Position numbers and translations under genes: made by a program. A stretch of DNA of 64,000 nucleotides from Solobacterium sp. (GTDB taxonomy: Bacteria > Bacillota_I > Bacilli_A > Erysipelotrichales > Erysipelotrichaceae). The number at the start of each line of letters is the position of its first letter. Position 1 is the first letter of the stretch. Shown piece by piece: positions 34,006-42,651 of the stretch. Location: NCBI GenBank assembly GCA_022486705.1, contig JAKVKC010000009.1:1-64000 (forward strand). Reading direction: 5' to 3'. Below the pieces are notes generated by a model. It saw only the letters and a list, made by a program, of their open reading frames with translations. It made no database searches and was not told the DNA's origin.

Positions 34006-34341
34006 ATGGATTACAAAGAAAGCCAAGAAGCGTTCCGTGCTTCCTGCCGAGCCTATCGGAATGAAAAGGAAAACCTTGTGCGGTATAAGAATGCGCAGGG
34101 ACTGAATGCACTGACAGAACAGATGGTCCGTTTCATGCAGGAAGACGTGGACTATGTGGACAGGATCTTGGACAGAATTGAAGAAAAATGCGGTACCAAT
34201 GCAAGACTGATGATCTTCCTTCTTTTTGTCGAAGAAAGAACGCAGGTCGATATTGCGCATGAGTTCGGCATTACAAGAAGACAGGTCCAGTATTCAATGG
34301 ATAAGTGGCTTCACGCCGCCTTGGACTATACAGGTGAGTAA
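34006..34341 (+). CDS. Small HTH protein resembling phage transcription regulators
   Basis: A 111-residue, mostly helical protein. The C-terminal part (FVEERTQVDIAHEFGITRRQVQYSMDKWLHAAL, about 73-107) reads as a sigma-region-4-like helix-turn-helix. The N-terminal half is charged and helical. No enzymatic motif. GGGGAGGA precedes the ATG. It is followed after 4 nt by a second small protein of similar type and then a BceRS system, so the four genes may form one operon. ArpU/RinA-like phage late regulators have this size and layout; assignment is by resemblance only. Confidence 0.6.
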   Translation: MDYKESQEAFRASCRAYRNEKENLVRYKNAQGLNALTEQMVRFMQEDVDYVDRILDRIEEKCGTNARLMIFLLFVEERTQVDIAHEFGITRRQVQYSMDKWLHAALDYTGE

Positions 34342-34345
34342 GCAC

Positions 34346-34825
34346 ATGAATGACAATGATAAGATCAATGTCTTTCGGGAGGAATGCCATCGCTACCTGG
34401 ATTTTCAGGAACATATCGACAATATCAACGGCCGCCTGAAAGTGCTGAAGGTCAAGATGGAGAATGTCCATTCCCCATCCTTAGAGAAAATAGGCTCCAG
34501 CCCATCGCATCATGAAAAAGACATGATTGCTTTGATCGAGCAGAAGAATCGTCTGGAGGACAGAAAGGCATACTATCAATCCCGCATGGATTGGATCGTA
34601 GATACGATCGAACTGATGCCCTCGCCTGCCTATAAAGCCTTGGTGTGGATGACATTTGTGAAAAGAGATTCTTTGGATTCTGTATCGCGCTTCTATGATG
34701 TAAGGCCAAGTCATATGAATAAGATGCGCCGGAAGTTCCTGCTGTATGTACTGACGGATGATAAGATCGATGAATTGGACCGTATGCAGCAGAGAGAATA
34801 CGCCTACAGATATTTAGGCATGTAA
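34346..34825 (+). CDS. DUF1492/RinA-like phage-type regulator
   Basis: A 159-residue protein. A coiled-coil N-terminal half contains the run SPSLEKIGSSPSHHEKDMIALIEQKNRLEDR, which resembles the phage DUF1492 family; the C-terminal half (LMPSPAYKALVWMTFVKRDSLDSVSRFYDVRPSHMNKMRRKFL) is a probable helix-turn-helix. The start is at 34346 with GGTGAG 8 nt upstream in the preceding gene; a longer frame from 34226 overlaps that gene heavily. Only 17 nt separate it from the BceR-like gene. No other phage genes are near, so it is either a relic or a domesticated regulator. Confidence 0.62.
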   Translation: MNDNDKINVFREECHRYLDFQEHIDNINGRLKVLKVKMENVHSPSLEKIGSSPSHHEKDMIALIEQKNRLEDRKAYYQSRMDWIVDTIELMPSPAYKALVWMTFVKRDSLDSVSRFYDVRPSHMNKMRRKFLLYVLTDDKIDELDRMQQREYAYRYLGM

Positions 34826-34842
34826 GAAAGAAAGGCAGCACT

Positions 34843-35511
34843 GTGTATAAGATCCTGATCGTAGAAGATGACCGTGTCATCGGCGAACAATTGGAAAAAC
34901 AGCTTCGGGAGTGGGGATATGCTGCCGAGAGAGCCAGTGATTTTCAGAAGATCATGGAAGAATTTCAGGATCTTCAGCCGTCTCTTGTGCTGCTCGATAT
35001 CAAGCTTCCCTTTTATAATGGCTTTCATTGGTGCGCCAAGATCCGGGAGACTTCGCATGTTCCGGTGATCTTTATATCCAGTGCGTCTGACAGTATGAAT
35101 ATTGTCATGGCCATGAATATGGGCGGGGATGACTTCATTGCCAAGCCTTTTGATATGAATGTGCTGATTGCCAAGATCCAGGCATTGCTGCGGCGGACAT
35201 ATGACATGTCTTCCCCCGCCAATCTGCTGACGTATCAGGGCGTGACACTGGATCTGAATGCTTCTTCTGTGAGCTATGAAGGCCAGCAGAAGGACCTGAC
35301 CAAGAATGAATATCGCATCCTGCAGGTCCTGATGGAGAACCAGGGACACATAATCTCACGGGAAGCTCTGATGCAGAGACTGTGGGAGACCAATGAATTT
35401 ATTGATGACAATACACTGACGGTCAATATGACGCGCCTGCGCCATACCTTGGAAGAACTTGGCCTCAAAGACTTTATCATTACCAGAAAGGGATCAGGCT
35501 ACCAGATATGA
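34843..35511 (+). CDS. bceR: BceR-type response regulator
   Basis: An OmpR/PhoB-family response regulator, 222 residues. Receiver domain residues 1-115 with acidic pair EDD (8-10), phospho-acceptor Asp in LVLLDIKLPF near 51, and KPF near 101; winged-helix DNA-binding domain from about 130 (NEYRILQVLMENQGHIISREALMQRLWE). Starts with GTG preceded by AAAGG. ATGA overlap with the sensor kinase gene. Likely binds the TTACA-N4-TGTAA repeat upstream of the ABC genes. Confidence 0.92.
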   Translation: MYKILIVEDDRVIGEQLEKQLREWGYAAERASDFQKIMEEFQDLQPSLVLLDIKLPFYNGFHWCAKIRETSHVPVIFISSASDSMNIVMAMNMGGDDFIAKPFDMNVLIAKIQALLRRTYDMSSPANLLTYQGVTLDLNASSVSYEGQQKDLTKNEYRILQVLMENQGHIISREALMQRLWETNEFIDDNTLTVNMTRLRHTLEELGLKDFIITRKGSGYQI

Positions 35512-36476
35512 TCTTCGGTTATCTGCGGAAACATCTGCCGGTGATCCTGTTTTCATTATTCACGGTTGGTACTTTCCTGATCGTAGCTGTTCTATATGCG
35601 CAGCTGCGTCCGGCGGTGATGTATGCTTCGCTCATTGTTCTGATCGTTGGTGCTCTTCTGCTGTGCTTCGGCTATCCGCGCTACCGCACCAGGATCCAGT
35701 ATCTGAAAGAACTGAATGCAAGCATGGATATTGAAGGATGCAGTGAGCATCTCAGAGAATCCAATGATATGGAAATATCCATGTATCAGGATCTGCTGCA
35801 TTCCTTAGCGGTGAACTATCGGCAGTATGTAACGAAAGAAGAAGAAAAGTACCGCGACCGCAGCGATTACTTTGCCATGTGGGCGCATCAGATCAAGACA
35901 CCGATCTCAGCCATGCATCTATTGATCGATGATCATGGCGACCCTGAGATCAAAGATCAGCTCTTCCGCATTGAAGAATATGTTTCGATTGTGATGCATT
36001 ATCTGAAGACGGACGATATTACCAATGATTTTGTCCTGAGCGATTATGCTTTGGATCCAATCATTCAGGAAGCGGTGCGCCACTACAGCAGCCAGTTCAT
36101 TCATAAAAAACTGAAACTGGATTACAGTCTGACGAACATGCATGTCGTAACGGATAAAAAATGGCTTCTCTTTGTCCTTGAACAGATCATTTCCAACAGC
36201 CTGAAATATACATCGCATGGCAGTATTCGCATCTATGCGGAAGATGGCAGTCTGATCATCGCCGATACCGGATGCGGGATCTGTGCCGAAGATCTTGCCC
36301 GGGTAGGGGAAAAGGGATATACCGGATACAATGGTCGCATGGATGATCATGCCAGCGGGATCGGCCTGTATCTCTGCCGGCGCATCCTGAAGCAGCTTGG
36401 CCATACGATCCAGCTGAGATCGGAAGCTGGCAAAGGGACAGAAGTGATCTTAGGGCTGAACCTTACAAAACTGTAA
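35508..36476 (+). CDS. bceS: BceS-type intramembrane-sensing histidine kinase
   Basis: A 322-residue kinase with two N-terminal membrane helices (about 10-32 and 36-56) joined by only a few residues, so it has no external sensor; such kinases read the state of a BceAB transporter. The phospho-acceptor His is in WAHQIKTPISAMHLL near residue 128. ATP-binding N box IISNSLKYT, G1 DTGCGI and G2 GIGLYLCRRIL are intact. Its last codons overlap the putative BceR operator of the next gene pair. Confidence 0.92.
   Translation: MIFGYLRKHLPVILFSLFTVGTFLIVAVLYAQLRPAVMYASLIVLIVGALLLCFGYPRYRTRIQYLKELNASMDIEGCSEHLRESNDMEISMYQDLLHSLAVNYRQYVTKEEEKYRDRSDYFAMWAHQIKTPISAMHLLIDDHGDPEIKDQLFRIEEYVSIVMHYLKTDDITNDFVLSDYALDPIIQEAVRHYSSQFIHKKLKLDYSLTNMHVVTDKKWLLFVLEQIISNSLKYTSHGSIRIYAEDGSLIIADTGCGICAEDLARVGEKGYTGYNGRMDDHASGIGLYLCRRILKQLGHTIQLRSEAGKGTEVILGLNLTKL
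36463..36476 (+). promoter_or_regulatory. Putative BceR operator upstream of bceAB
   Basis: TTACA-AAAC-TGTAA matches the described BceR-type consensus TNACA-N4-TGTAA exactly. It includes the bceS stop codon (TAA at 36474-36476). A further TGTAA half-site follows at 36492-36496. A weak -10 (TATTCT, 36530-36535) lies downstream before the bceA start. Confidence 0.62.
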
Positions 36477-36560
36477 GATTCGGCTTTCTTTTGTAAGACA
36501 GTTCGATGGATGATCTTTTTGATCCGGATTATTCTAATAGCTGTCAGGAGGGTTTCAAAT

Positions 36561-37328
36561 ATGGAACTATTACAAGTCAATAACTTACGGAAAGTATATG
36601 TCAGCCGCTTTGGTACAAACAAAGTACAGGCTCTGAGCAACGTTACCTTTTCCGTTGAAAAAGGAGAGTATTTAGCAATTATGGGCGAAAGCGGTTCAGG
36701 CAAAACAACACTGCTGAACATTCTTGCCTCATTGGATAAGCCGACTTCAGGATCTGTCTTACTGAATGGCAAGAATACTACTGCCATCAGCGAACGCGAT
36801 ATTTCAAAATACCGCCGTGACAACTTAGGCTTCGTTTTCCAGGATTTCAATCTGCTGGATACTTTCTCTATCCGGGACAATATCTATCTGCCCCTGGTAC
36901 TGAAGGGATGCCCGGAAGTGGAAATGGCACGTCGGCTGGCACCGATTGCCAAGCGCTTGGAGATCACGGAACTGCTGGATAAATTCCCGTATGAAGTATC
37001 CGGCGGTCAGAAGCAGAGAGCTGCTGCAGCCCGTGCATTGATCACTTCACCGCAGCTTGTCTTAGCAGATGAGCCGACCGGTGCATTGGATTCCAGAGCG
37101 GCGGGTCATATTCTGAAGATCTTTGAAGAGATCAATAACGAAGGACAGACGATCGTCATGGTCACGCACAGTGCTCATGCGGCAAGCCACGCATCCCGTG
37201 TCCTGTTCATTAAGGATGGCGAAGTCTATCATCAGCTGTATCGTGCTGCTATGAGCGAAGAAGAATTCTATGAACGGATCCAGTCGACACTGACCGTTGT
37301 TGCCAGAGGCGGTGAACTGAATGCATAA
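36561..37328 (+). CDS. bceA: BceA-type ABC transporter ATP-binding protein
   Basis: ATPase of a peptide-antibiotic detoxification ABC transporter, 255 residues. Walker [10 protein letters not shown] near residue 42, Q loop FQDFNLLD, signature VSGGQKQRAAAARAL, Walker B LVLADEPTGALD. The start at 36561 has AGGAGG 9 nt upstream; a longer frame to 36510 is not supported. It overlaps bceB by 8 nt. Confidence 0.94.
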   Translation: MELLQVNNLRKVYVSRFGTNKVQALSNVTFSVEKGEYLAIMGESGSGKTTLLNILASLDKPTSGSVLLNGKNTTAISERDISKYRRDNLGFVFQDFNLLDTFSIRDNIYLPLVLKGCPEVEMARRLAPIAKRLEITELLDKFPYEVSGGQKQRAAAARALITSPQLVLADEPTGALDSRAAGHILKIFEEINNEGQTIVMVTHSAHAASHASRVLFIKDGEVYHQLYRAAMSEEEFYERIQSTLTVVARGGELNA

Positions 37329-39276
37329 GCTTTCTCTTTACGCAAAGCTGGCATGCACAAATATCAAAGCAAACTATCGCCTGTACGTTCCTTATCTTTT
37401 AGCCAGCTCCGGCATGATCATGATGTATTACATCATTCTGATGCTGGCGATGGATCCCGGCATGAACAACGGCAATCTGTCGGCTGCTCTGGGCTCCGGC
37501 TCATGGATCGTCGGTCTGTTTGCGGTCAGCTTTATCCTTTATATCAACAGCTTCTTAATGAAGCGGCGTACGAAGGAATTCGGTCTGTACAATGTACTTG
37601 GCATGGATAAGCCGCAGATCGCCTGTGTTGTATTTATTGAAACCGCCTTTGCTTTTCTGATCGCTGTCCTCGGCGGCATTCTGCTTGGTACGGTATTCTC
37701 CAAACTGATGCAGCTGCTGCTTCTGCGGATGATCAAATACGGCGGCGATATTACGATGCAGCTGAGCCTGAAACCAGTTCTGGATACAGTCTGCTTATTT
37801 GCCGTGATCTATTTCCTTGCCTATCTTTCGACTCTGAAGACGATCTATCAGACAAAGCCAGTGGATCTGATGTCTTCCAGCAATGCTGGTGAGAAAGCGC
37901 CGAAAGCAAATTGGGCCATGGCCATTATCGGTGCTGCTGTTCTGATTGCTGGGTATTGGCTGGCACAGTATGTAAAGAATCCGACAGAGGCATTGACGTA
38001 TTTCTTTATTGCCGTTGCCTTAGTCATGATCGGTACATTCTTCTTATTTACTTCCTGTTCGGTAGCGGTACTGAAACTGCTGCAGAAGAATAAGAAGTAC
38101 TATTACAAGAAAAATCATTTCATCAATGTTTCCGGCATGATGTACCGCATGAAGCAGAATGCCAAGGGACTTGCCCAGATCTGCATTCTTTCATGCATGG
38201 TGCTGGTCACGATCTCGATGACGATCTCGCTGTATGTCAATACAGAAAATATTGTTAAGACTTCATTTACCAAAGATGTTGAGATCTCAGCTTACGTTGA
38301 CTCCCAGACAGATCAGGCAAAGGTGACAGATGAATTGGCATCTTATACAGATCTAGCAAGAGAGAACGAAACTATTTATGTCAAGGGAGGCACATTGCTT
38401 TCTGCTGACAGTGTCGGTCTTCTGGATCTGCCGGACCATGTTTCTTCAGTTTCTGTACAGATTCTTTCGATTGCTTCTTACAACGAGCAGACAGGGCGCA
38501 ATATTGTGCTGAATGGCGATGAGATCGCTGCTTACTGTTCTGCCAATGGACAGATCGGCGATGCTCTGAAGATCAATCAGAACAGCTATCATGTCAAAGA
38601 AGAGATCTTATCGAATCCGGATGCTTTTGCAGAGTCAGCGATTGGAAACGATGAACAGCTGTCTGTATATATCTACTGCAATGATCCATATGCGATGACG
38701 GATACAGTGCAGAATGCCAAAGGAAAACCGACCCTGGTGCTCCATGATGACTTTGATACCTCTGCTTCAGATCAAGAGCAGCAGAAATTCTGCGACAGAC
38801 TGAGCGATGAGTATTTCAATGCAGAACAGGGCGGCGAAGCACAGTGCTATTCTTCTTTCCGCACCGAAGCATATACGCTGATCGGATCGCTGCTGTTCGT
38901 CGGTGTCTTCTTAGGAACACTGTTCCTGATTGCGACGGTTCTGATCATCTACTATAAGCAGGTATCTGAAGGATATGAGGATCGCCATCGCTATGAGATC
39001 CTGCAGCAGGTCGGCCTGTCCAAAGCAGAAGTCAAAAAGTCGATCAATTCTCAAGTGCTGACTGTATTCTTCATGCCATTGGGCGTTGCTATGCTGCATA
39101 TCTGCTTTGCCTTCCATATCGTGTATGAACTGATGAGGGCCTTCGGCTTATCCGATACATCGCTGTATCTGAAATATCTGCTGCTTACTGCCGGAGCGTT
39201 TGCAATCATCTACATGCTTGTCTATTTTGTGACATCCAAAGTGTATTATCATATTGTTGAAAATAAGAATGCATAA
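37321..39276 (+). CDS. bceB: BceB-type ABC transporter permease (FtsX family)
   Basis: A 651-residue permease with about ten membrane helices and a large external domain of roughly 200 residues (about 320-520) between the seventh and eighth helices, the BceB arrangement that binds lipid II-targeting peptides such as bacitracin. An FtsX core is visible as FVSFILYINSFLMKRRTKEFGLYNVLGM and again near the C terminus (EGYEDRHRYEILQQVGLSKAEVKKS). Works with BceA and signals to BceS. Antibiotic specificity is not readable. Confidence 0.92.
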   Translation: MHKLSLYAKLACTNIKANYRLYVPYLLASSGMIMMYYIILMLAMDPGMNNGNLSAALGSGSWIVGLFAVSFILYINSFLMKRRTKEFGLYNVLGMDKPQIACVVFIETAFAFLIAVLGGILLGTVFSKLMQLLLLRMIKYGGDITMQLSLKPVLDTVCLFAVIYFLAYLSTLKTIYQTKPVDLMSSSNAGEKAPKANWAMAIIGAAVLIAGYWLAQYVKNPTEALTYFFIAVALVMIGTFFLFTSCSVAVLKLLQKNKKYYYKKNHFINVSGMMYRMKQNAKGLAQICILSCMVLVTISMTISLYVNTENIVKTSFTKDVEISAYVDSQTDQAKVTDELASYTDLARENETIYVKGGTLLSADSVGLLDLPDHVSSVSVQILSIASYNEQTGRNIVLNGDEIAAYCSANGQIGDALKINQNSYHVKEEILSNPDAFAESAIGNDEQLSVYIYCNDPYAMTDTVQNAKGKPTLVLHDDFDTSASDQEQQKFCDRLSDEYFNAEQGGEAQCYSSFRTEAYTLIGSLLFVGVFLGTLFLIATVLIIYYKQVSEGYEDRHRYEILQQVGLSKAEVKKSINSQVLTVFFMPLGVAMLHICFAFHIVYELMRAFGLSDTSLYLKYLLLTAGAFAIIYMLVYFVTSKVYYHIVENKNA

Positions 39277-39281
39277 GAAAA

Positions 39282-39318
39282 GGAATTCTGGAGCGATCTC
39301 CAGGATTCCATTTTTTTT
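39282..39318. terminator. Terminator between bceB and glnN
   Basis: GGAATTCTGGAG, loop CGAT, CTCCAGGATTCC, eight T residues. Convergent genes; on the minus strand a CTTTTCTT tract follows the stem, so it may work both ways. Confidence 0.9.
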
Positions 39319-41413
39319 AGATATTGAACAGCATTTCTTCATACAGAGGCATGTGATAGAACTGCCTTGAAGCAATCTCTTCATAGCGGTCGATATACTT
39401 CCGCAGGACTTCCATCTGCGGTGCAACGGTATAATAGATCTTCTTCCCTGTTTCAAAGTCATCTTCCGAAGAATTGGCTTCTTTCCATAGCACGGTCATT
39501 TTCTCAGTCGCTGCATAGACATTGTCGATCAGTTCTGACAGCTGGCTCATTCTCTTAGATAAGAACTTCGGTGCATCTTTGCCGCCGTTCTTGGCAGCTT
39601 CGCCATAGAAGTTATATTCTGCACTCATGGCCGGTAAGACATCTTTTCTGCACATTTCAATCAATGTACGTACTTCGATATCCATGGTACGGTCATACTG
39701 CTCTTCCATGATCTTGCGGTTGGCTTCCAATTCTTTTTCGGTATAGACGCCTAAGGAAGTAAACAGATCAATGACCTTCTTATCTTTCAGTATTTCGACG
39801 GATTCGATAAAGGATGGCACATTCGGCAGGCCTCTGCGCTTGGCTTCTTTGACCCAAGCTTCACTGTAGCCATCGCCAGAGAACAGGATGCGCTTATGTT
39901 CATGGATCAGATTGCGGCAGATCTCCAATGCTTTTTCTCTGACATCCTGCAGATACTTGATGCCGTCAAGCTGATCGGAGATGGCATTGAGCGACTGTGC
40001 CATGATGCAGTTGAGCACCGTATTGGCAAAAGAGGCTGACATCGAAGAACCAAGCATCCGGAATTCAAACTTATTGCCGGTAAAGGCGACCGGAGAAGTA
40101 CGGTTGCGATCTGTATTGTCATGCGGAATATAAGAAAGTCCGGCGACTGGATTGAAGTCATCTTTATCTTCCGTCTTTCCTTTCTTCTGCGAAGGATGAT
40201 CCTGATAGAGAGAATACAGAATATCTTCAATATAAGATCCTAGGAAGATCGAGATGATAGCTGGCGGAGCTTCCAAGGCACCTAAGCGATGATCATTGCC
40301 AGTGCAGGAAGCGCTCATGCGCAGCAGTACTGGGTATTCATCCACTGCTTGGATAAAGGCACAGATGAAGGTCAGAAAGCGGATATTGTCGGCTGGCTTC
40401 TTGCCAGGATCGAACAGATTCTGTCCATTGTCTGTAATGATGGAGTAGTTATTATGCTTGCCGGATCCATTGATGCCATTGAATGGCTTCTCATGGAGCA
40501 GGCATGCAAGCCCATGTTTCTCGGCTGTCTTGCGCAGAATATCCATGGTCACCTGATTCTGATCGACGGCAATGTTTCCCTTGCAGAAGATCGGGGCCAA
40601 TTCAAACTGTGCCGGGGCAGCTTCGTTATGTTCTGTCTTGGCATAGATGCCGAGCTTCCAAAGCTGCTGATTGACGTCGGTCATAAAGGACTGGACTTTG
40701 GTCGGGATGGCTCCGAAGTAATGATCATCCAATTCCTGCCGCTTGGCTGCCGAAGCACCGAACAGTGTCCTGCCAGTCAGCTTTAAGTCCAAGCGCTGAT
40801 CAAAGTATTTCCGATCGATCAGAAAGTATTCCTGTTCCAAGCCGACCGAGATGTTGCATGATTTGACTTCTTTGTCACCGAACAGGTTGACCAGTCTGGT
40901 CGCCGAAGTGCTCAGGACTTCCAAAGACTTTAAAAGAGGTTCTTTTTTGTCCAATGCTTCGCCATTGTAAGAAACAAAGATGGTAGGAATGCATAGGACA
41001 TTCTCCTTGATAAAGACAGGGGAAGTGACATCCCAATAGGTATACCCTCTGGCTTCAAAGGTAGCTCTCAATCCGCCCGATGGAAAACTTGACGCATCCG
41101 GCTCTCCCTTGATCAGCATCTTCCCGGAAAAACGGGCAATCGGTTCTCCCTGCTCATCCGGCTCTAAGAAGGCATCATGCTTTTCAGCAGTGCCCCCGGT
41201 CATTGGCTGGAACCAATGGGTAAAGTGCGTGACGCCCTGTTCCATGGCCCATCTCTTCATGGCATGTGCTATCGCATCTGCTGTCGGACGATCCAAGGTG
41301 CCCTCATTTGCGACTGTTTTCTCCCAGGAATCATAGACTGGGCCCGGAAGCCTGTCTTTCATCTCGTCTTCATTGAAGACCAGTGATCCAAAACCTTCAT
41401 ACGGTGTAGGCAT
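39317..41413 (-). CDS. glnN: Glutamine synthetase, type III
   Basis: Assimilates ammonium into glutamine. The 698-residue length and N-terminal TPYEGFGSLVFNEDEM are specific to the GSIII class. Visible catalytic landmarks: SVGLEQEYFLIDRKYF, the NHEAAPAQFELAPIF region (as TEHNEAAPAQFELAPIF), and HEKPFNGINGSGKHNNYS. AAGGAG precedes the ATG on the minus strand. Monocistronic with its own promoter and an unusual long-range inverted repeat upstream. No PII or glnR gene is near. Confidence 0.95.
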   Translation of the reverse strand: MPTPYEGFGSLVFNEDEMKDRLPGPVYDSWEKTVANEGTLDRPTADAIAHAMKRWAMEQGVTHFTHWFQPMTGGTAEKHDAFLEPDEQGEPIARFSGKMLIKGEPDASSFPSGGLRATFEARGYTYWDVTSPVFIKENVLCIPTIFVSYNGEALDKKEPLLKSLEVLSTSATRLVNLFGDKEVKSCNISVGLEQEYFLIDRKYFDQRLDLKLTGRTLFGASAAKRQELDDHYFGAIPTKVQSFMTDVNQQLWKLGIYAKTEHNEAAPAQFELAPIFCKGNIAVDQNQVTMDILRKTAEKHGLACLLHEKPFNGINGSGKHNNYSIITDNGQNLFDPGKKPADNIRFLTFICAFIQAVDEYPVLLRMSASCTGNDHRLGALEAPPAIISIFLGSYIEDILYSLYQDHPSQKKGKTEDKDDFNPVAGLSYIPHDNTDRNRTSPVAFTGNKFEFRMLGSSMSASFANTVLNCIMAQSLNAISDQLDGIKYLQDVREKALEICRNLIHEHKRILFSGDGYSEAWVKEAKRRGLPNVPSFIESVEILKDKKVIDLFTSLGVYTEKELEANRKIMEEQYDRTMDIEVRTLIEMCRKDVLPAMSAEYNFYGEAAKNGGKDAPKFLSKRMSQLSELIDNVYAATEKMTVLWKEANSSEDDFETGKKIYYTVAPQMEVLRKYIDRYEEIASRQFYHMPLYEEMLFNI

Positions 41414-41438
41414 TGAACATCTCCTTTTCTTTTTGAAA

Positions 41439-41467
41439 ACTGTATTTCAATTCTTCTGTTACGTCAA
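41439..41467 (-). promoter_or_regulatory. glnN promoter
   Basis: Minus strand TTGACG (41467-41462), 17 nt, TACAGT (41444-41439). One arm of a 13-bp inverted repeat covers the -10 region. Confidence 0.68.
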
Positions 41468-41588
41468 TTGAAAAAGGAGAAAAAACAGAAAAAATTGGAT
41501 TTATTTTGCGATTTTACAAAAAAAGAATGAAAAACAGTTAAAATTTACGGAATATTTTTGAAAAATACAAGAATGGAATTGAAATACA
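41441..41588. repeat. Distant 13-bp inverted repeat upstream of glnN
   Basis: TGTATTTCAATTC (41441-41453) and GAATTGAAATACA (41576-41588) are exact reverse complements 122 nt apart in an AT-rich region with no gene. One arm overlaps the glnN -10. The arms might be two sites for one regulator in opposite orientation with DNA looping between them; they do not match the GlnR consensus TGTNAN7TNACA. Confidence 0.6.
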
Positions 41589-41632
41589 TTGTTTTTTGAA
41601 CAGAATTCTGCTGTTTCTCAGTATCAAGATCT

Positions 41633-41658
41633 CACAAAAAAAACAGGATCTCTCCTGT
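41633..41658 (-). terminator. Intrinsic terminator of the DUF212-nfu operon
   Basis: Minus strand ACAGGA, loop GAGA, TCCTGT and a T run of about ten; the stem abuts the nfu stop codon. Confidence 0.9.
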
Positions 41659-42101
41659 TAGATCTTTTCATACCCGTAAGGGTTGGCTTCCAGCATCTGC
41701 ACTTTGTGCACTTCCGGAACTTCGTCGATCAGGATCGCCTGAATGCCATCCGTCAGGGTCGCATCAATTGCCATGCATCCGGCACATGCGCCCAGCATGG
41801 ATACGGTCACAATGCCGTCTTTATAATCAATTAACTGCACGTCGCCGCCATCTGCCTGAATATACGGACGGATCTTGTTCAGGGTATGCTGGATGCGATC
41901 CATCAGATCCTGACGTTCCAATGTACCTTCCGCATTCTGCAGTGCATTCAGCGTTTCGGGATCTTTGACTTCCTGGCTCTGCTGAATCGATGCTGCTTCA
42001 GCTTCTTTTTTGACTGGCTGTGCGGGAGCAGGGATCTCATGCTCCTTGATTGTTTCATCTATTTCCTGATTGATCTTTTTTTCTTCTTCGTCTCTATTCA
42101 T
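41658..42101 (-). CDS. NifU-like iron-sulfur cluster scaffold/carrier protein (Nfu)
   Basis: The C-terminal 75 residues form an Nfu domain: LNKIRPYIQADGGDVQLIDYKDGIVTVSMLGACAGCMAID, with the cluster-binding CAGC pair near residues 114-117. Nfu proteins carry or assemble 4Fe-4S clusters. The N-terminal 60 residues are unusual: highly charged, Glu/Lys-rich and probably disordered (EEEKKINQEIDETIKEHEIP). It lies 12 nt after the DUF212 gene and shares its terminator. Likely supports the Fe-S proteins of the cell, including Rnf; that link is inference. Confidence 0.88.
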   Translation of the reverse strand: MNRDEEEKKINQEIDETIKEHEIPAPAQPVKKEAEAASIQQSQEVKDPETLNALQNAEGTLERQDLMDRIQHTLNKIRPYIQADGGDVQLIDYKDGIVTVSMLGACAGCMAIDATLTDGIQAILIDEVPEVHKVQMLEANPYGYEKI

Positions 42102-42113
42102 ATTTCCTCGGTC

Positions 42114-42575
42114 CTATAAATACCAATGGAAGCACAGGGCAACAGCACATCCTAGGATCATGCCGCCGATGACCTCTTTCCATTTATGGCCAAGTACATC
42201 TTTCAGCTTAATGGAATAAATCGGATCATTGAAGTCTTCCGGGTGATCTTCCTGCAGATCTTTGACTAATTGTCGCGTAACTTTAGCATTTTGTCCACTA
42301 TAATACCTCACGTTTGCTGCATCATAGATCACGATGCAGGCAACCGTCAGCGTGACCGCAAACAGCGGGGAAGAAAATCTCTCCTGCAGACCGACAGATA
42401 AGGCCAGAGCAGACACCATGGCAGAATGAGAAGATGGAAATCCGCCGGCATCCTTGACACGGGCAGGCTGCCATTTATGTCCAATAAAGAAATAATAGAT
42501 TACTGGCTTCAATACCTGTGCAAGTGTTGCGGACAATAAAGAAGACCAGAATATATACATCGTTTTCAATCCCAT
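42114..42575 (-). CDS. Divergent PAP2-family membrane protein (DUF212, YuiD-like)
   Basis: A 153-residue membrane protein with about four helices. KWQPARVKDAGGFPSSHSAMVSALA near residues 35-58 contains a PAP2-like PSSHS motif, and the C-terminal GHKWKEVIGGMILGC is typical for DUF212. Phosphatase activity in this family is unproven. The start at 42575 has GGAG upstream (CGGAGAAAAATAACTATG); a longer frame reaches into the divergent promoter. First gene of a two-gene operon with nfu. Confidence 0.86.
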   Translation of the reverse strand: MGLKTMYIFWSSLLSATLAQVLKPVIYYFFIGHKWQPARVKDAGGFPSSHSAMVSALALSVGLQERFSSPLFAVTLTVACIVIYDAANVRYYSGQNAKVTRQLVKDLQEDHPEDFNDPIYSIKLKDVLGHKWKEVIGGMILGCAVALCFHWYL

Positions 42576-42621
42576 AGTTATTTTTCTCCGAGTAAAGTAT
42601 AACACGTCCATAGAAATTCCG

Positions 42622-42630
42622 TGGTATACT
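42622..42630 (+). promoter_or_regulatory. Extended -10 promoter of the S1-domain gene
   Basis: TGGTATACT fits TGnTATAAT with one mismatch. The predicted start near 42637 would put GGAG at the very 5' end of the mRNA. Confidence 0.6.
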
Positions 42631-42651
42631 GAATCCGGAGAATTCATAACA

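Noticed and set aside
39282-39318. Frame continuation of glnN past its stop
   Set aside because: The stop is clear and a strong convergent terminator abuts it.
40289-40786. 165-codon plus-strand ORF inside glnN
   Set aside because: Antisense shadow of conserved glutamine synthetase sequence.
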